Below are positions 23,846 through 38,039 of a stretch of DNA of 64,000 bases, one piece after another. The stretch comes from Ignelater luminosus (taxonomy: Eukaryota > Arthropoda > Insecta > Coleoptera > Elateridae). Made by a program: the position numbers and the translations under genes. Where the stretch lies: positions 815,771 through 879,770 of the forward strand of contig VTPC01089669.1 in assembly GCA_011009095.1 (NCBI GenBank). The letters are read 5' to 3'. The notes under the pieces are model-generated. The model made no database searches and had not been told where the DNA came from. It was given only the letters and a program-made list of their open reading frames with translations. The first letter of the stretch is position 1. Each line of letters opens with the position of its first letter.

Positions 23846-26800
23846 CAAAGTATAATTATGAAGATCCAGTAACTAAACAAGCCTCACCTAATTTATTTAA
23901 AATTTGAAATAAATTGATAAACTTATAAATTACAAAGGCCCAGAGTATGATTTAAGCGCGTAGTGGCACAGCTCATGTTACTGGAATTGTGAAGTAAATA
24001 TTAATATTGCACATAATTAGTGTAAAGTTTGTAAGAAAACCTGCAGTTTAGGGTTTTAAACGTGTCAGATAAAGGCTAGTTGTAAGTTTTACTGTGAATT
24101 AGATTTACACATTTATCATATGCATGGTCATTGCTCAGGCTCATATTTGAAGCCCTAAACAACAGAATTATTTCTGAACTAAGATAAAGAAGTTTCTTTG
24201 TGTAGTAAACTTTTGAGGTTAGAATGGACTCTAAATTAGAAAGAATCTGAGTCATTTTTGTAAGTTTTCCATGTTATAGTTGCAATAGACTGATCTGTGC
24301 ATGCAACTACATACTATACTACATCAAATTAAAGTTCTGTTCTTCTGTAGGTAAAGAAAAGCGTCGATTGAGATTCTTATGCAAAGACTAGGCACATTTC
24401 AACAATGTGATATCGTTTGCTAGTAATTAGATTGTGATTCAGACAATAAAACAGTGCAAGTTCTATAAATCAGTCAAAACAAATCTTAATGGATACCTAA
24501 TGAAGACAGTATACAAAGAGAAACATCTAAACATTGTAATTATTGGTGTTATGTTGTAAAACTAAATGGATATGTCCCTCTACCAGTCGTGTAAAACGTA
24601 TTTTAACAACGACCACCAATCGATATTAGTTGTGGCTGCAATGGAGATTTCATTATTTTTTAATGATTTCTACAAAAACAAACGCAGCAGTTAGTCAACC
24701 AATCTTCAAGGGTCATATAGTACATTGGTAGTAGCATCAATTTATTGATTATGTAGTAACTAATCAATCTAATGCAATGCTGATTGTTTCGGATATTCCA
24801 AGGATTTCTTTTTATTCTAGAAAACAGAGGGTTAAAGCACCCGAGACCAAATCATAACACAATTAACTGTGCTTTTAATAGAAATAAGATTTGCAAAAGG
24901 TAAAACTACTTTAATAAGCAGTCTACCAAGAACTGACAAGAATAAAATTGTCCAAAACTCCTTTACATATTTTGCTAGGTACGCCCATGGCTAAAATGAC
25001 GTTAATATCGAAATTTAAGGTAAGTTGACAAATATACGACTACACTTCAAAAATGACATTGACAAGTGTTTCCACACGCTGCTCATTAGAAAGATGAGAT
25101 AATATAAAAACAATATCGATGCACTCTAAATGTAGCTGTTGTGCAGTGAGTTAGTGTTCGATTTGTAGTTCAAATTTCTCATCTCTAATTGCGTCCTGAG
25201 GCAGTCGTTTAACTGGCATAACGTCTAAAGTTGGTCTTGCCTACGTTCTATTTACTTTTAAATTTTATGTCACATCTTCCACTAACTTTATCATTTCTTG
25301 CTTTGTTTCTTTAAATCTTTAATATATTTCTTGAGCCAATTGTGCGTTTATGAGATTCTCTATCAATCAATATTCTTCTTCCAGATCTCCTCATTTGAGC
25401 ATGTGTATTGCAGAGTTATATTATGTGTATGCGAAACAAGCTGATTTGTAACCAGATGCTGCACACATATCTGATGAAAAGCTTAACAAGTCATTAGTTC
25501 ATTACACACATGAAAGCTTTGAAATTTATATAAAAATAAATTTTCGTGTAATAAATATTGTTTGTAAGGTCGTAGACGTGGACTTTGGACTACTTACTCC
25601 TCATTGCTGGGTCACAACGATTGCAGCAATACAAACTTAGAATACAAAATAATAGCTTACATTGGGAAACACGCTATGTTCAATGGAAAGGGTTGTTTCC
25701 GGATCATTGTTTCATGGGAACTGTGTACTCTATTAGGAATTATCTAATAAGTATGTTTCTAATTTTGAACTATTCAAGGCTTCCTGTTAGCTAACTCGTA
25801 ATTGTTAATTCACAAGAACTACTTATTTAGTTATCTTTCTATTCTTTTTTAAAAGCTTTCAAAGATGAAAGGTTTCGTGTTTCTAGAGTATTTGAAAAAT
25901 TTATGATTTTGCTTTTGGTAAAAAATATCTTTATGAAGGAAATTTGTAGAAGTAATTCTTGGAAGCTTTATACAAATAGTTGTTTTCAAATACAGACTTC
26001 TCAGAATTTAGAATAGTTGACTTTCACGTGGAGGGAAGTATTAAAATAGTGACAAGATTATAAACAGTGAAACGATAATGGTGGAACACAATAAAACGAT
26101 TTACTTGACTCTCAAGTCCGGAACGGTGTAGCAATAATCAGTTTCTTGCGGAGGAAGTTATGAGCACAACGGCAGTCTGATAAAGGACTGATTAAATTGG
26201 AGACTCCAACAACGAAATGTGTTATCGTTGGGTTTAAATAAATTTGTTTCGTATTGAGATATTTTTAACATCATATTCATATAGGAGGCATGTTGCAGAT
26301 TTGATAACGACACTGAATTCTTTTATTCTGCTTTTGCTTCGAGACACACAAAGTATAATAAATCAATAATGCAATATACTAACAATTATATTGATAGTGT
26401 GTTTTAATACAAAACATTTTGAGAAATCACCTGTTTTATATTTCATTTTACTCGTTTAGCGTAAGATATTTTGAATTGAGAATTTTTGTCATTTCCTCCT
26501 ATTGTTTTAATGTTTAAGTACTGTCTTGCGGCGTAAACAATAAACGGTTAATTTTTCAATTAGACAATTAACCAAATACACAAAACTTAATTTTATATAT
26601 TAATTATTCAAAATTGCTTTATGGCCTCCCAGAAAATATATTTTGCGTTATTAATGCTAAATCAGATTTGTGTATTTGATTAATTCAATTATTAAAAGAA
26701 TGCAATGCGGCATTACTTATACAAAAAGGTGTACCAGTCAGTTCTTCAATAAAAAAGTTACTACTATTATATGGACATTTAAATCTGTTTTTGCAATTGT

Positions 26801-28324
26801 TCTTACATTACATTGTAATGATAGTTTATAAGAAAAGCTTTATCAGTAATAGTAAAACGTGACAGTATCTTATTAGTTTACGAAGTGTTGCTAATAAAGC
26901 AAAAAAAGAAAAATTCTTTGTGACTATATTCTACATTATCAACTTTGACATATCTAAATCACTACCACCAACAAAATAAAAAAAATCGTGAGGGACGTGT
27001 GGAATGCTTTTGATGATGAGGTTGGATACAGCGGTGTATCCAAAAATTGTATTGGGATAAATAAATGTTCTTTTATGTAAAAGCTAAGTAACAATTTGTT
27101 AGAAAGACAAATTTCTTGTCGCGTTGACAGGTTCAATGACGGTGTTCTCGAACGATTTCTTCTGAATAATGGCCATCTTATTACTAGTGTCCTGTAAAAT
27201 CTATGGTTTTTCGAGTTCCTATTTTGAATTTGGCGCTTTAAACGAATGAACAATTAATTTAAAACAACACGTCCACCGAATAAATAGTCGTAGGGATTCT
27301 TATTTCTTTTCTAAAGTAAGCGACAGACGTTGATCAATGGTAGTTTGGGGAAGTCCTATAAATACGTTCTAGGTCGATAATGTTTTGGAATTATAGAATA
27401 GCTACTAAAGTATAACAGAGTTAAATGTTAAGCGAATTACAACAATTAATAAGCAAGGTTCCTAGAAGGGAACATAATTTTGACATAAATGTAGACTTGT
27501 TGATTTTGCTTTTGTTATTCTACTCGTTTGAATGTTTTTATGGCTATAATTTATTTTATTATTTTAAACCCTTACAAAACGTCTCGCAAGAAATAGCCCG
27601 AGCAAGAATATACTGACACTGTTTTATACAGTAACCTAGAATAGGCGTTATTTATATTTAAAGTTTCCTATTTTTAAAATTTCCCGCTTACACTTATCGT
27701 TAACTGCGAAGATGAAGACACAGAGAAACTCGATGAAAAGCTTTAAGCCATAAACAGTTTACACAATCAACAAATAGCACTCTGTTTACATATTTTGTAC
27801 GGTAGGGCGAATTTAAGTTTTGTTAGGCTCCTTTATTTTTTAATTATGCAAAAAGTTTTATCAAAGGTAATTTATGAAACTAATTTTGAGCGTCAAGTCA
27901 TTTATTACTTATCGTAGGTAAAAGTCCCAGCTTAGAAAGTTGGGTAATAATATTATAAAAGGGTAAGTTTGTGACGTACTTTAATACTACTTGTAAGTCA
28001 TGCAAGAAATTCTCAGATTATTTTGATAAATGTCAAGAATAACACTAATTTTAATTTGCTTTTAAGACCTTTATAACACGCACACGAAAATTTCTTTTTT
28101 AAATTTCTATATACATTAAATGTTTATAAGAAATCTTTTTACCTAGAAATACTTGGGAGTACACATTATGCAAATGCATTCAAGAGTTTTAAATAAACTT
28201 TCTTTTTTATTTTACGATATACGTAATATTTTTTTACTAACTTTCTATGCTGTTCTATATTTTTCTTACTGAATCCTGATTTTTTGTTTCTTGAAAGAGG
28301 AAGAGTGTTTTATATTTTTTTAAA
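23846..28324. other. No recognisable gene
   Basis: AT-rich DNA. Open frames at 25585-25794, 26954-27253 (99 codons, minus) and 27425-27616 show no family motif. The minus strand around 24960-25240 reads fairly continuously (PVKRLPQDAIRDEKFELQ and LSHLSNEQRVETLVN), which could be a decayed protein, but I cannot name it. Confidence 0.4.
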
Positions 28325-28740
28325 TTCATGGATATCAAATTTCTAGATTTGATGGTATACATTCTTCAAAAAGAGATGCAATTTAGAAGTACTCAAGTTT
28401 TAATTTTAGAACCGATTTTGTTTTTACTGTGTATAAACGACATAAATACTATTTCTCTTGTTATATAAACTTTTGTCGATGATACTTTAATTGGAGCAGC
28501 TGATGAATATATCAGTACAGCAATAAAAAGTTTCATTTCTGTTAAAGCAAACTAAATTAAAACTTAACGCTACAAAAACCAAGGCAATGCTAATATCTAG
28601 TAAGCCTATTAGTTGTACTGACTTTAACAGGTTGGTAATATCAAAATTCACGTAACTCGCATTAAAATTAGCGGAAAAATCTAAATACATATTTAGGTAT
28701 TATTATAAACAGTAACGTAAGATTCAATAAATATACAGAG
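28325..28740 (+). pseudogene. Non-LTR retrotransposon RT catalytic-core fragment
   Basis: The + strand reads VLILEPILFLLCINDIN (the family's SVLGPLLFLLYINDI), then after a small gap FVDDTLIGAADEYIS, the catalytic FADDT box with alanine changed to valine and both aspartates retained. LKLNATKTKAMLISSKPIS follows, the usual LN--KT--M-FS motif after the catalytic box, then a SKYIF-YY segment matching the KYLGI box. Stops and frameshifts lie between these motifs. The order and spacing are those of CR1/Jockey-like LINEs. The 5' part is missing, as is typical of truncated insertions. Confidence 0.75.
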
Positions 28741-31700
28741 TGTTTCGAAAAGTATAGTCATAAATTTAAAGGTTTGTGAATAATATTGTTGTGAATCAAA
28801 AGTGTTGATAACCTTATGTTCAATATAACACTCAATTCATTTATTTGTGTAACTAGTCATGTTGATTTGAAAAGCGTACAAATTAATGCACATTCACGTG
28901 TGGTGAATATTTCTATTTTTACACTTTTAATAATTGTGCTGTAGGACAATGTTAATGTTAGAGAAGTCGATAAAATGTGACAGATATTACACAATAAGCT
29001 TTTATTTTGTCAAATTCTGACAATTCGCGCAATTTGAATCATACTATAATTTTTAATTTCTTAAGCTGTATTTACGTTTAGCTTGTTTTTCTTCTTATTT
29101 TTAATATTTGCTATGCAATATACACTATGCTGCAACGGAAAAGAGGCCTAACTCTGAAAACCATATATTTGCGATATTGAGAGAAACGCGTTTGGCTTTT
29201 TTTCACATTTATAAATAGTATAGGGCATTTTAATAATTTAGTAGGTATCATTTATCTTTAAAGTTAGTGCTTTCTTGCTTGGCATACAAATATATTTTAA
29301 TGCAGAGAATCTAAATTCAGTGTTGTTAATTTTTAGAGTTAGGGCGTTTTTGCTTTGCAAAGCAGTACTGCGAATCAATACATGGACATCATTTGGATTC
29401 GGGACAGATGCAGCAGCAATTACAATGAGGCTGCTACAAGGTACACGGAAAGTTTTCCTAAGATAATGTTGTAACAAGATCTACAGGTTGTAGACTTTCA
29501 GACTAGCGTGCGCAACGTTTCAAAAGCAAAAGAAGATAAACTACATCCATATCACAAATTAATAGTGCAGCAGATTACGAAAAACGTTTTAATGTTTGCA
29601 AGTGGCTTTTAGAAAGATAAAGAAAAACTCCAGGATTTGTAAATAGTGTTTCATAGACAAACATAGTGACGTTTTGTTTCCAGTTCGCATAGCGAGCATG
29701 TCTAGTATGTGACAATCTACAGTGCGTCCTTGAATTCAACTGTTAAACTTTAATAACGTATTATTTGGCTTAAAATAAAATAAAAAGTTTCTACAAGCTG
29801 CATTGCCGATTAAAATCTATGTTTATTAAGGAACAGGAAACTGTTGATGTAGTCCCAGATTACCAAGAACACATTGTCGAATTAAACATCGATGCATTTA
29901 AGTAGTCTAGGTAACCTTATCAAAGTTGGTATTATTATCTTCCGTGGTTCAAAGATTGTTTCATGAATACTTATCTCAAAGTGTCATCTTCGAAAAGCTA
30001 TAGATAAGTAAGCAAGATCAGGTATAAGTTTATATTACGACATAATATTAATTACAAAAAAGTATTTTACTAAATGAGTCGATTGCAATAAACGAACTAG
30101 CTTAGAGGCCCTTAGAATGAAGGTTTTTATAACTGGAAAACTACTTATGTTAGACCTCTGACTTTGTGAGGAAGCATTCCGCTTATTGCAAATTGGACTA
30201 AATCAACTTAATTCGACGCCAGGAATTCAGGTTGTTCTATTATATGCCAGACATCCTGTATGTCAATAAATCAATATAATTCTTATACTGAATATAGGTA
30301 TGTAGAATTCAGTATTGCCACTCCTTAGAATTAAAAAAATTAATCGTTTAATTATGCGCGAAGATGATATGTTTTGCTATTAAGCTATAGATTTTATATA
30401 AATATATATGAAAATATTTTCATCCTTATAATACCGTAAGTAGCATGTAATTAGTAATTTGACTATTTAGAAACACTAAATAACGAATTTTATTTAGTGA
30501 TCTTTTCGTCTTTTATTAATTTAATATTTAATTAGTTAAATGTTTAGATGTTTATAGTATGTTAGATAATTCAAAACAAGAGTTTCTTTTTGAATAAACT
30601 CAGTTTCCATTATTATCTAAAATCAAACCTATCCAAAGTAGGAAAAAGGAGAAAGTTTATGGAATAAAGAATATCACATGTTTATTATGTGCAGCACGAA
30701 TGTTTCTTAATCTCTTAGCAAGACAATTTGTAGTACGGAGTTTTAGCGACTTTTCATTTCGTCGTTTGTTAATATCTAATTCTATCATAACAACTTTTTT
30801 TATAAAACTCGCAAACGTCATCAAATAAGCATGTCACAAACAAGTACGTTATACCAATGTCAAAAACAATTTGTTTCGGTTACTTTAAATCAGTTTTTCG
30901 TTTACATTGTTTGCGTCTCAGTAGCTTGATAAATAAAAGTAGCAAAATCTAATTTTGAAATTGTTTGGTTCCTGTCCTATATGGCAGCAGCCACACGCAA
31001 AGTATACATACTCAGTAATACATATCTGATGTAGTAGCCAGGATTTATAACATTTTAAAAATAGAACTGTAAATAGTTCCTTTTTCTTTACATACTGTTT
31101 AAGACTACTCACTGATTCTAGTTCCTAGGCAATAAACGCATTAAAATTCCTTGATGAAAATTTATATAAATTAATTGGCTAAAGTTTACATCTAACCCGT
31201 TTTATGCTTGCTTTTCGTCAAAGGTTTTAAATGTAATTTCTTTAATTAAAGAGTACTAATTACTAATTGTGCTTTGAATAGCAAATTTTATCGATCATGA
31301 CACTGTATAACAGTTGAGTAAACAAAATTTCTAAATTTCAAAAAAAATTATCAATTTGGATTTATTAACACTATAAAAAATAGTTAATCAAACGGTTTTA
31401 ACTGGTTTAAAATTATTTGTTTTACTTTTCAATTTTATTTAGCTGGTATTATATAATTAGTTAATCAAACTCACTAGTACATTAATGGATCATTTCTTTT
31501 TAATGTCAATAAATTAATATTTTCTAGTATCTCTGAGGTTACAACAAAGGGCAAACGTTATCGATTACTTTTAAAATTATAAATTCATAATTCACAGATC
31601 TTTTTTATTTTAATAACACTTCATCAAGCTTTCTCCCACGTTTGTGCTTCATCAAGACTATGAAAGCTCATAACATTGGGTGTAGTAAAAATAACTAAAT

Positions 31701-34700
31701 ACTAATGCTTAAGTTACATGTTAACATTAATTAGTTGCTTAAAAGCAGTAACTAATAAGAAAATTTAAATTATTACTAAGCCGAAAAGCTTTTTAATTGT
31801 AGGTGTTCGATGGTGAATCTTACAGATAATAGTTTACTTTACATGTGGTAAAAGATACTTATCTTTGTAGAGTGTTCGAAATCGGAACGGCCGTTTCCAA
31901 GATGATTTATAAATTTTCTTAATTACTGTTATTATTGTTCATAAGGCTTTTTTATCGTTACTCTTAAATTACTATAAAATCAACGACTTTCGAACAAAAG
32001 AATATATCATGTTTATTCCTGAGACTATTAAGAATTACCCAAAATGTTATAAGAATTTTTGTTCAGCTCTACAAAACATGTCATGCCGATAGATTTTTCT
32101 ATGCATGCCCCTAATACTCTATAAAAAAACTTCGAGAACAACTGTAAAGTAGTTCAGATTTTTAGTAAGCCAACGTTGATGCTTTCCATTATTGTGAATT
32201 ATAAATTAGGAAATCCTGTATCGGTATACCTACTACTATAATAATATCACTACTTGCAAAAATGTGGGTTGTGAACTTATCAAACTAAACATTCTTTCCT
32301 AAAACTGGAAATTTCGCTAGCTAATGAGAAAACCGCTAGTGGCTAAATCCAAGCAGCTACAAAATAAAAACTTAACACAATGGCATTATTCTTAAATCTT
32401 GTAAACACGAAGTGTTGTGGCTACGATAAATGCTTAAATTTCGCAAAAATGTTCAGGGGAAGACGTTCAGTTAGGTGTTAATAACTAATGAATCAAAGCT
32501 AAGATATTTGCACATTAAATACCAAAACATCGTATAAATCGTAATATCGGCACTTGAGAATATTAATTAATAATAAGCTTAATTTCTTAAGTTTCCCTCC
32601 GGATATATATGGTGATAAAGTTCAGCACAGAATTCAGAACTTTGTATGTAATGTTTTTTGAAAAATTCTTGAACATATTAATTTTGTTTTTCAGAGGTAG
32701 TGTTAAACATAAGGAAATTCACTTAGCCGTCCATGTCCTTGAGATATGACGCCACCATCAATTTGCTTAAATCACAATCCCAAGGTCGTAATTGGGAAGT
32801 TTGTAGTTCAAATGGTCTTGAAGTACAAACTGGTAGAATTGATTTTGTTTATAGTTTGTTACAGATCAACATTGCGACTTATTTAATCTAAATTTAATCC
32901 TAATTACGGCTTTGAACAATCCCATTCTTTGCAGATGTTGATCGACTTCTTCGCTAGCTGAAGGTTGTAAAAAATTTGGTATCTTACATAACAATTTGTT
33001 TGAGAAAACCCGAACTTGCATACAAATTCTATCTAAATTTTATTTATTCGGTAATATTTTCTGTTAGATCGGGCGATGTTACGTCTATTCACGATATCAG
33101 TATATGTTTCAATTAAGACAATATAGTTGTTTTAAGATGTTGCAGGTTATACTGTCAAATGGTATAATTGTTATTTATTAAATGTTTAAAATTTAAAATA
33201 CGTTTTTGGTTATTAAATTTACAGTATTCTACAAAATATTATATTAATAATAATCTTGCCATTACCACTCCTATTCTGTTACCAGCACCAAATTACGAGA
33301 CTCGATAATAACAAACCTGATAAATAAAAGAATTCTAACTTTTCGAAGTTTTCCTCGAAAACGTTTAATTAATTTTGTCCATTATTTAAATAGAATTTTA
33401 AACTTCACGACAATTTAATGTGATAAATTATTACCATAAGTTAGATTCGGGGAGAAAACGGATACGTGGTTAGTCAGATTTCAAATTTTAATTATCCGTG
33501 AAATCAGTAAAAGTTTCACCATAAAATCTAGTTTTAATCAAATTAGCAACAGCATTTATTTCTGAAAAAATATCGTTATTTTCAGTTACAAACAGGTCCA
33601 CTGTCACGCTTTTATTAAAGATTTATCCCTAGAGAATTCCATCCGAAATGAAATATAATAGAAGGCCAAGTAAACAACTTAGTCAAAGAACCACACTCAC
33701 ACGCATACACAGCCCCTAACCCTCACACGTATACTACCCCGTAAAGAAAGCGAGTAAATAACAAGTGTCAACCGTTAGCCCATTTGCTTCCTTATCTGTC
33801 GCAAAAGAAAAGTAAAACTGCAAACTTATTACATTGCCATTTTAACTTGATAAAATGCCTTTAGACATCGACAGATGTTAAACCAATACTAATATATAAA
33901 GGTCGGTATAACATTCTACCGATATAAAACAGGAAACTGGTGAAAAAAGCTGGAATTCTTTTTTCGATCTTCTCGATTATCTTATAAGTTACGTTGCATC
34001 GATCTCTTGTGACGTTTCGCGTCGTCAAGAACCATTGCAGTGCAGTGTCACTCTGTGCAAATGTTGCTTCACTAACATGGCCGCAATAAAAGTTCCCAAC
34101 GGAATAACTTGCAAAATATATGTTGGGGAGTTTCACTAATCAATAGCGATAAGGTAGCTTAACATTGATGCAAATCCATGGGGCATTCGAGTGTAGCTAC
34201 GAATGTGGTTGGAAAACAACGACTCGTTATTTGACTAATATACGCCGGAACGATTCCAGTTAAATTTAGATGTTTTAGTATCGTTCACGGGCCTCAACAG
34301 ATTTATTACATCAGTTGCGGAATTTAGAGAACAATTTTCTGAACTACACCTTTTTGTAATTTTGGATGCCCACATTTTCATCTCCAAAGCAAAATGTTTT
34401 AGCGAGTTTAATTAGCAAATAGAATCATAATTTACTGTGTTTTGTGTTAATTACGTTTGTTAGACAAGTTTGCTTTTTTTGGTTTTAGATGTATAGTCCT
34501 TCATTTATTCGTATTGCTGTCTTTAAACAGCTTCAACAAAAATATATTGTTACAGATGTCTACAACTTTTCGCATAACTTATACATGCGGGATGTTTTAT
34601 TATAGAAACGAAAATTATGAATTTTTTAAAGAAGAAACTAGGGGATGTTACATTTGATATTCATATTAGGCGAATCTAAGAAATATTCTTCTATATAACT

Positions 34701-36969
34701 TTAAAAGGGCAAATGTGTTTATTCCTAGAGAAAAATGGTCTCCCGGAAAGATTTATTTTTGCATTACGGTTTCCGAACTTCAAGCAATAACGAAAAGTCA
34801 TCGATTCCCTTCTATTTTCACAACAGAACATTTAATTGAGAATTCAGATTTTGGTGTTTCCTTTTTCTTTTATTTGGTTTTATATCTGTTTATAAATTTA
34901 AATAAAAATTTTACACAAAGCGAATATAAAGTAATGTGTAAACTCATATTTTCTCTGTGGGCAAGTATACTAACAAATCAACACGTCGATTATAAAAATA
35001 CATATTTTAATGTCACAATTGTTTTCCAGCATTTATTTGTTTAGAAACGCCTATATCATCCTCTTTCCTCTAAAGTGAAAATCCTCCGCTTTTTTTGTGA
35101 TTTCTATAGACCGTGTTATTACCTTAACGATGGTATAGAAATTTCTACACCTTACGTAAGAAAATTTCGCGCGTGCCAGTGGCTAATGGGCGGCAATTTG
35201 AACATCTACTGGACTAATCACTGTTCTGCAAGGTATTCTTTTCTGAGCTAGTAGCACGTGTCTCTAAAAAAATCCAACGTGGAAAATTTAAATCTGTGGT
35301 TAGAATTTTGCTATCAGCAATAGTTTTATAGTTATAAGGCTATATCTATGTAACGTCACCTAGCAGATCGTTGTTTATATGAGTAAAGTATGGGGGTGTA
35401 AAGGCTGGCAGCATTGTTCATGGAAAACGTAGAGATATTGTATAAGAAGACTGGCACCTTAAACGTGCGTTTTTACGCTCTTATTTTTCGGAGAACTGCA
35501 ATGACGTATCACAGAAGCATGGCAAAAAATTTCATAAACATATACTTACAATGGAAAAGCTTTATTTGATGATTTTTCAATCAGGATGTAGTTAAATAGT
35601 ATTCAAATCTTATTTTTAACTAAATATCTTAGGATTCTTAGATTCAAGTAATCTATACTATTATTCATTTGTTTACTGTATATCAATATTATGAAGAAAA
35701 CTTAAAATCGCTTCACTACTAAAGTATCTCTGATAGAACAAAGATAAATACATATCGGGATTCCCCCCACAAAGTTCTATTGTATAAGAAACACCCCAGT
35801 TTTACCGAGAAAGAAAGAAAAGGTTTTCTTTTTGTAGAACAGTGTAGTTCAAACTAAATAATGTACTTATATGACATCGGTTCTTAGCGCTTCCACCTGA
35901 AACAAAATAAGTAAAAAAAATAAAATAGAAAACAATAAAAACTTTTCCGTATACCAGAAATTAGAAACCTTTTAATTTTTATTTAAACGTTTTCTTACGT
36001 AAAGGTGAAAAATTTTCTATACCATCATTTTACACGGTGTAGTAAAATTTCAAGAAAATTCTTTAAAAAATTGACTTGGAAACAAATAAATGCTGGAAAA
36101 TAATTGTAACCTCAAAATGTGCATTTTCTAGTGTACTTGGCCATAAAGGAACTACAAATTTTATGCGTTACTTTATATTCGTATATAGTAAGTGTGTATA
36201 CTGTCTCGTACCCTTGAATCTTTGAATATACAGTGCCATTCATCAAAGTTTGTAACATACGGAAAAATGTTTTATTCCGGATTTTTAGGGAAATTTTTTA
36301 TGGTCAACTTGTGCATCAATCAAAACACAAAATAACACAATCGTATTTGGTTGATCGTCTAAAATCTGTATGGAAACTTGGAAAATAAAAATTCTTAAAA
36401 ACGAAAAATTGGAGTAGTTCGAAAAGTATCAAAACGAAGTTAAGTCAACAACCCACAGTGTCTGAATATAATATTTCACGAAAATTCATTTTCTTTTTGA
36501 AATTTTACTTTATGTGGTCTTAAAATTAATATTTCTCATAAATCCTTGAAAAAGAAATACCGTTTCATCCTTTGATCTGTGTTTATTTAGAAAAACACCA
36601 CTAGCATCAAAATATTGCCTTAGATACGGTTTTAAAAACAATAGAGATTTTGCTTTAAGAACGCGTCTTTGTTACAGTACGCTTTTAGTAAATAAACAGA
36701 ATTAGTTTCCTATTATTGTTTGCATCAGGAACAAAGACATAAAACAGTTAATAGATCTTTTTCTTGCAAAAGCATTGTTTACAGCATACGAAGTGCATAA
36801 TTTTGAACGCATTATTTATTGTTAAGTGCAAAGTAGGCAAAAGGCTAAATCAAATCATACACAAATTAAGTCATTAGAGTTACTTTACTAATCGTTATCA
36901 GTAGAACTGAAATAGATCGATTCTGTTGGACATATCTTTCAGCTGATGAGGTTAGTATTTTTATCGATA
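28741..36969. other. Long stretch without recognisable gene
   Basis: About 8 kb of AT-rich DNA. It begins with ACAGAGTGTTTCGAAAAG near 28736, which resembles a transposon end. A 26-base direct repeat lies at 29255-29280 and 29330-29355. Open frames at 33861-34136 (minus, 91 codons) and 34715-35044 (+, 109 codons, the longest unassigned frame in the area) show no motif I know; in such AT-rich DNA they may be chance. TACAGTGCCATTCATCAAAG near 36229 looks like a Tc1-type terminus, but no inverted partner was found. Confidence 0.4.
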
Positions 36970-37560
36970 TATATCAGCATTGAGTGCACCTAAACTCTTT
37001 TAGCATAAATGTAAATAATTATCACATAGTCATAAAAATATTTACCTCCAAAAATATGGACCCTACAACACTTCTTTTATTAATGGCAATAGTGCATGAA
37101 GAGAAGTCTTAATAAAACAAATGAGGATTTTCCGAGCTTCACATCCTCATGTTTCGTGAAAGATGAAACCATGATTCACATATGAAAAAGGGTTTTTCAA
37201 GAACCTTTTCATTATTATAAAGAGTTTCTAAGAATCAATTGGAAAATTTTAATCTTCGAGGAACATCATTTGGTAATATTTCATGGAAAGCTTGTAGATG
37301 GTAAGGATGAAATGTAAATTTTCTTTTAAAATACGGTGACAGGTACCATAAGAAGTATCGGCTTGTTTTTTCAGTTGACCAATAGAAGAATGCGGATGCT
37401 GCTTAGTTATATTTCTTACGGCTTGAACGGTTTCGGGTGTGCTTATTTCTGGTCTTCTACTTCCCTCTTTACGGTTTATACTACCTGTTTCTTGAAATAA
37501 ATCTACAGTATACTTCAATATTAATCACAATTGGTCATATTTTGCATAAAATTTGAGAAT
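36970..37560 (-). pseudogene. Tc1/mariner-superfamily transposase, N-terminal half
   Basis: The minus strand opens with an 89-codon frame holding ETGSINRKEGSRRP, ETVQAVRNITKQHPHSSIGQ and GTCHRILKENLHF. These are the two helix-turn-helix units and the GRP linker of insect DDE_3-type transposases (compare family patterns F-ETGSV--K-R-GRP and S---V-RIL---L-L-PYK). After a frameshift the continuation reads RFLKNPFSYVNHGFIF, where the family has FSDEA-F with the first catalytic aspartate; it is an asparagine here. Farther on, LIKEVL-GPYFW matches the IIGPYFF motif. The second- and third-aspartate region is not recognisable, so it is truncated as well as decayed. It differs from the copies near 15 kb, and there is no overlap to test whether they are one family. 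Confidence 0.75.
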
Positions 37561-38039
37561 TCACTCAGAAAATCATGGAAAGCATCCATTCACCGTTAAC
37601 AATTACATCATTCCAGAAATGACACTTGATCATAAATAACTTCTGAACTTGATTAAAAGATATGTTGTTTTACAATTACAATAATGTTTGTAAAACTCAA
37701 ACTAAATTAATATTTAAAGTGACAGTTACTTGTTTATTCATTTAGAACAATATATGAACAACCTTAATTGTGCACTTCTCTTGACGTGGCCAACTATGTG
37801 GTGAAGTTTTCTGGATAGCTCTTTATAAAATGAGAGACTTTTAGTTTTAAACAGGTTGCCAAACTACTTTAAACGCCATTATATTACTGAATGCCAGTTC
37901 TGTCGTTATTTTACTGTATCTACTATTCTTGCTAATGAAGAGTATGGACGTACGTATAGTTCTACATCGAGGAATATACAAGATACTTTGAGACCGTGTT
38001 CTGTAAGCTGGTACATAAAGCTAAGCCATATGTAACGAC
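37561..38039. other. No recognisable gene
   Basis: Spacer between the transposase relic and an R4-like LINE; the right part (after about 37900) may belong to the LINE. Confidence 0.35.

Noticed and set aside
23642..23880. Minus-strand frames of 61 and 68 codons at the right end of the mariner
   Set aside because: They run through the terminal repeat and 5' leader of the mariner and are not genes.
10605..24360. Other CAG|GT or TAG|GT strings after pyrimidine runs (near 10612, 16213, 18029 and 24348) as further recursive splice sites
   Set aside because: Their 5' splice parts (GTACTT, GTTAGT, GTAAAG) are weak compared with GTGAGT/GTAAGT at 46.9 kb.
34715..35044. 109-codon + strand open frame, plus others of 85-99 codons (10844-11101, 26954-27253, 33861-34136, 62803-63096)
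   Set aside because: No recognisable domain, no flanking gene signals, and many are hydrophobic or low in complexity. They are listed only as contents of gene-free stretches.
36226..36260. TACAGTGCCATTCATCAAAG as a Tc1-type terminal repeat of the transposase relic at 37 kb
   Set aside because: No inverted partner was found on the other side of the relic, so the link is unsupported.
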